Notes under the pieces: model-generated
Told to the model about the DNA's origin: nothing
Databases searched by the model: none
Seen by the model: only the letters and a program-made list of their open reading frames with translations
NCBI GenBank assembly: GCA_009774055.1
Contig: VSNB01000046.1
Span: 1-16,271 of the forward strand
Length of the DNA stretch: 16,271 bases
Source: Clostridiales bacterium
Lineage (GTDB): Bacteria; Bacillota; Clostridia; Oscillospirales; Oscillospiraceae
Direction: 5' to 3'
Shown: piece by piece, positions 13,849 through 16,271 of the stretch
How the letters are laid out: every line of letters starts with the position of its first letter
How positions within the stretch are numbered: position 1 is the first letter of the stretch
Made by a program: the position numbers and the translations under genes

Positions 13849-14140
13849 GACTTGGGCGCATGGCGCGGCATGCCGCGCCCGCCGTTACGACGTTTTTCCC
13901 AGGCCGCTGCGGGCGGGCCTGTGATAAAAAATATGGTATCGTGCGCCGCCGGCGGCACGGTACAGCGGGAGCGGCCCGTCGGCCCTCCCCGGAAAAGCCA
14001 TCCAGTACATAACGGGCGGCGGTTCCCCTGGGACCCACGATGCGAGGTGCGGTCAGAAAACGGGGTTCCCTTCCCGTCTGTTTGTGTTGCGCTTTTCTTT
14101 CCTGAAATTACGGTAATTGAACAAAAAGGAGTAGAAAATT
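13849..14140 (+). other. Long structured leader of rnj, no gene
   Basis: There is no ORF with a ribosome site apart from rnj itself. It contains an 18-base perfect palindrome (13862-13879, GGCGCGGC-AT-GCCGCGCC). An imperfect GC-rich stem lies around 13935-13972, centred on GCCGCCGGCGGC. A further stem uses GGGAG-GGCC with GGCC-CTCCC near 13968-13998. The last 40 bases are AT-rich and lead to the AAAGGAG ribosome site. It could be a regulatory 5' UTR; I cannot match it to a known riboswitch. Confidence 0.4.
14125..14131 (+). promoter_or_regulatory. Ribosome site deciding a TTG start for rnj
   Basis: AAAGGAG lies 9 bases before the TTG at 14141. The first in-frame ATG, at 14153, is 21 bases away, so TTG is the probable start codon. 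Confidence 0.75.
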
Positions 14141-15796
14141 TTGGCAGAAAAAATGAAAATCATTCCCCTTGGCGGTCTGAACGAGATCGGCAAGAACATG
14201 ACCGTCTATGAGCACGGCGGCGAGATCATCGTGGTGGACTGCGGCATGGGCTTCCCCGACGGGGACATGTACGGCATCGACCTGGTAATTCCCGACGTGA
14301 CGTATCTGGTAAAAAACAGGAACCGCATCCGCGGCCTTTTCATCACCCACGGACACGAGGACCATATCGGGGCCATCCCCTATATCCTCCGGCAGGTAAA
14401 CATGCCGGTATACTGCACCCGGCTGACGGCGGGGCTCATCAAGCTGAAGCTGGAGGAGCACGGCCTCCTCAAGCAGACCAAGCTGGTCACCGTGGAGGCC
14501 GGCGAAATGATCAAGGTGGGCAAGTTCTACGTGGAGTTCATCCACGTCAACCACTCCATCGCTGACTCCGTGGCTTTCGCCATCCACACCAGCATGGGCG
14601 TGCTCATCCACACCGGCGACTTCAAGATTGACTCCACCCCCATTGATGGGGACGTGATCGATCTGGGCCGCTTCGGCGAGTTGGGGAAGGAGGGGGTCCT
14701 GGCCCTGCTGGCGGACTCCACTAACGTGGAGCGGCCCGGGTATACCATGAGCGAGTCCATCGTGGGCAAGACCTTCGACCGGCTCTTCAACGGCTGCAAG
14801 CAGCGGATCATCGTCACCACCTTTGCCTCCAACGTCCACCGTATCCAGCAGGTCATCGACGCGGCCGCCGCCTGCGGGCGGAAGGTGGCCGTCTCCGGCC
14901 GCAGCATGGAGAACATCATGAAGGTAGCCACGGAGCTGGGCTACATGCACCTGCCCAAGAACACGGTGGTGGACGTCAACAAGATCAAGTCCCTGCCCCT
15001 AGAGCAGCAGGTCATTGTGACCACTGGCAGCCAGGGGGAGGAAATGAGCGCATTGTACCGCATGGCCTTTTCCCAGCACCGGCAGATCGACGTGGGCCCC
15101 GGGGACCGTGTAATTATTTCCGCCAGCGCCATCCCCGGCAACGAGAAGACCATCGGCCGGGTGATCAACGAGCTGTTTAGGAAGGGCGTGGACGTGATCT
15201 ACGACCGCTCCGACCCCCTCCACGTTTCCGGCCACGCCTGCCAGGAGGAGCTGAAGATCATCCACGCCCTGGTGCGGCCCAAGTTCTTCATTCCCCTCCA
15301 CGGCGAGCAGAAAATGCTCCGTCGGCACATGAACCTGGCCATGGAGATGGGGATGAACCGGAAGAACATCATTCTGGCGGACATCGGCAGCGTCATCGAG
15401 CTGACCACCAAGACCATCAAGCTGGCGGACGCGCCCGCGCCCTCCGGCTCCGTGCTGGTGGACGGCAGCGGCGTCGGCGACGTAGGCGCGGTGGTGCTCC
15501 GCGACCGGAAGATTCTGGCCGAGGACGGCATGGTGGTGGTGATTCTGAATCTCCAGCACGGGCAGCTGCTGCGGGAGCCGGAGATCATCACCCGGGGGTT
15601 CATCTATGTGAAGGAATCCGAGGACCTGATGCGGGAGCTCACAGAGGTGGCGTCCTCTGCGGCGATGTCCGCCCTTTCCAAGGGCGGACGGGACGCCGCA
15701 GAGCTGAAGGGAGCGGTGAAGTCCGCCGTCAGCGGGTATCTCTTCAAGCACACCAGGAGGAGTCCCATGGTCATTCCTGTCGTCAACCGGCTGTAG
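14141..15796 (+). CDS. rnj: Ribonuclease J, 551 aa
   Basis: Metallo-beta-lactamase / beta-CASP ribonuclease with 5'-to-3' exonuclease and endonuclease activity; central to mRNA decay and rRNA maturation in Firmicutes. Zinc ligands of the H-x-H-x-D-H motif are at H70, H72, D74 and H75 (FITHGHEDHIG), with H138 (VNHSI) and D160 (HTGDFK) completing the site. The beta-CASP domain follows (about 200-370: NVERPGYTMSES, VTTFASNVHRIQQ, SGRSM, VTTGSQGE). H-V-S-G-H-A and 'FIPLHGE' (about 355-390) close the catalytic core, and a C-terminal domain ends at 551. Whether it is the J1 or J2 paralogue cannot be told. The start codon is TTG. A 9-bp hairpin lies just after the stop. Confidence 0.95.
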   Translation: MAEKMKIIPLGGLNEIGKNMTVYEHGGEIIVVDCGMGFPDGDMYGIDLVIPDVTYLVKNRNRIRGLFITHGHEDHIGAIPYILRQVNMPVYCTRLTAGLIKLKLEEHGLLKQTKLVTVEAGEMIKVGKFYVEFIHVNHSIADSVAFAIHTSMGVLIHTGDFKIDSTPIDGDVIDLGRFGELGKEGVLALLADSTNVERPGYTMSESIVGKTFDRLFNGCKQRIIVTTFASNVHRIQQVIDAAAACGRKVAVSGRSMENIMKVATELGYMHLPKNTVVDVNKIKSLPLEQQVIVTTGSQGEEMSALYRMAFSQHRQIDVGPGDRVIISASAIPGNEKTIGRVINELFRKGVDVIYDRSDPLHVSGHACQEELKIIHALVRPKFFIPLHGEQKMLRRHMNLAMEMGMNRKNIILADIGSVIELTTKTIKLADAPAPSGSVLVDGSGVGDVGAVVLRDRKILAEDGMVVVILNLQHGQLLREPEIITRGFIYVKESEDLMRELTEVASSAAMSALSKGGRDAAELKGAVKSAVSGYLFKHTRRSPMVIPVVNRL

Positions 15797-15801
15797 TGAT
15801 T

Positions 15802-15822
15802 TTCGCCGCCTCCGGCGGCGAA
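15802..15822. repeat. 9-bp hairpin just after rnj
   Basis: TTCGCCGCC (15802-15810), loop TCC, GGCGGCGAA (15814-15822), starting six bases past the rnj stop. No T tract follows on the plus strand, so termination is doubtful; it may stabilise the 3' end. Confidence 0.55.
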
Positions 15823-15855
15823 CGGGAGTGGTTTCTCGTCGCAACCCCGGGACCT

Positions 15856-15876
15856 GCGCGGCCCCGGACTCCGCGC
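15856..15876. repeat. 6-bp GC hairpin
   Basis: GCGCGG (15856-15861), 9-base loop, CCGCGC (15871-15876). Its right arm runs straight into the next palindrome. Confidence 0.4.
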
Positions 15877-15904
15877 CTACTTTTGGCCCACGCCAAAAGT
15901 AGGC
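15875..15904. repeat. 13-bp perfect palindrome
   Basis: GCCTACTTTTGGC (15875-15887), loop CCAC, GCCAAAAGTAGGC (15892-15904). It is followed by AAAAAC on the plus strand and no T tract in either direction. Perfect, non-terminator palindromes of this kind are typical of dispersed repetitive elements. Confidence 0.6.
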
Positions 15905-15913
15905 AAAAACGTG

Positions 15914-15932
15914 CTTAAACCTACGGTTTAAG
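15914..15932. repeat. 8-bp hairpin at the left edge of the structured RNA element
   Basis: CTTAAACC (15914-15921), loop TAC, GGTTTAAG (15925-15932). Its last two bases are shared with the outer terminal helix of the neighbouring element (15931-15937), so only one of the two structures can form fully. Confidence 0.55.
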
Positions 15933-16237
15933 AATCCCTTATGATTACGAGGGGTATTTTGTTTTTGCGCTTCCACTGTAGTCCGACCGGTCTGAACCGA
16001 GTTTCCAGCACATGGATCGGGCGAAGCGTCTGTTTTAGGATGTAAACGGCAGACCCTGCCGTCTCACACGGGGGAACTCCCGAAAAGAACCCCGGGAGAT
16101 TCAGCGTGTGTGACGGTAGGCACCGAAGTGTGCCCGTGGGTAGACGCAGAAGTCCGGCGCACCAGTGAAGGCATTAAAACAGAACAAGCGGGGTACGTCG
16201 GAGCGTAAATAAATACCCCCGTAATGCGAAGGATTCT
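15931..16237 (+). ncRNA. Large structured RNA element, possibly HEARO/omega-RNA-like
   Basis: Seen directly: the ends pair over about 22 bp. AGAATCC (15931-15937) pairs with GGATTCT (16231-16237). ATTACG (15944-15949) pairs with CGTAAT (16220-16225). GGGGTATTT (15951-15959) pairs with AAATACCCC (16211-16219), with A15950 bulged. Inside, TGTTTT and then GC-CTTC-ACTG (15960-15978, two bulges) pair with CAGTGAAGGC and then AAAACA (16163-16181). A small hairpin at 16194-16207 makes a three-way junction. Central hairpins include 16046-16062, 16065-16110 and 16113-16137. Single-stranded parts are purine-rich. No ORF fits. ATGA (15941-15944) abuts the inner helix; HEARO RNAs are reported to sit just after ATGA/GTGA. 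Strand is assigned from the purine-rich loops. A retron ncRNA (a1/a2 ends) or a MITE are alternatives. The family label is a hypothesis only. Confidence 0.5.
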
Positions 16238-16268
16238 CAAGGGACGGAACGTCCCTTGAGGGTGCTTT
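16236..16268. repeat. 11-bp palindrome with GAA loop, possible terminator
   Basis: CTCAAGGGACG (16236-16246), loop GAA, CGTCCCTTGAG (16250-16260), followed by GGTGCTTTT. It closes the structured element on the right and could act as a weak terminator for it. It shares its CTCAA/TTGAG ends and GAA loop with the palindrome at 2871-2901. Confidence 0.6.
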
Positions 16269-16271
16269 TGC

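Noticed and set aside
13822..14211. 129-codon ORF in the rnj leader
   Set aside because: It overlaps the start of rnj in another frame, begins inside the promoter and has no ribosome site.
15931..16237. Retron msr-msd RNA
   Set aside because: Paired ends fit a1/a2, but there is no single long msd hairpin and no reverse transcriptase in the window. Kept only as a weak alternative.
15931..16271. Group II intron or tmRNA
   Set aside because: No domain V-like hairpin with the catalytic triad, no GTGYG intron start, and no tRNA-like ends or tag ORF are visible.
1..16271. CRISPR arrays, tRNA genes, rRNA genes
   Set aside because: No regularly spaced direct repeats and no tRNA T-loop (GGTTCRANTCC) in any gap were seen by eye.

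Overview
The window looks like chromosomal DNA of a GC-rich Clostridia member, most likely Oscillospiraceae (Flavonifractor / Lawsonibacter / Pseudoflavonifractor type). This is inferred from strong AGGAGG ribosome sites, GC-rich codon use, an RNase J gene, the lspA-rluD pair, a glutamine-dependent NAD synthetase and long perfect palindromes between genes. No species assignment is possible from sequence reading alone.

Layout. 1-925 is AT-rich and carries one minus-strand zinc-ribbon gene of unknown function. 926-2117 (+) holds a 55-residue DUF3006-like protein and an orphan HExxH protein. It converges, with a 6-base overlap, on a minus-strand flavodoxin-fold oxidoreductase (2112-2675). A palindrome-rich gap leads to a tight plus-strand operon: inositol-phosphatase-family enzyme, signal peptidase II (lspA) and an RluD-type pseudouridine synthase, closed by a clear terminator. 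Minus-strand 5236-5978 is a membrane protein plus XRE-type regulator module. Its consensus promoter is framed by a 14-bp inverted repeat that looks like the regulator's own operator. A PLP aminotransferase (-) and a GNAT acetyltransferase plus lipoprotein (+) are transcribed divergently from two well-formed promoters. 9014-13619 (-) holds asnS with a Sel1-repeat gene 3 bases behind it, then nadE, then a tandem-OB SSB-like gene. RNase J (rnj, TTG start, leader of about 290 nt) runs plus-strand to 15796.

The most unusual part is the non-coding end, 15797-16271. A row of perfect hairpins leads into a roughly 300-nt element whose ends pair over about 22 bp (15931-15959 with 16211-16237). Its interior folds further: a second long helix, several hairpins and a possible pseudoknot. 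ATGA directly abuts its inner terminal helix. I read this as a large structured non-coding RNA or an RNA-encoding mobile element. A HEARO / omega-RNA-like (IscB/IsrB-associated) element is my leading but unproven hypothesis. Any partner gene would lie beyond the window.

Apart from that element the genes are mostly housekeeping: translation (asnS, rluD), RNA decay (rnj), NAD synthesis, lipoprotein maturation and small accessory modules. I see no CRISPR array, transposase gene, prophage, tRNA or rRNA.
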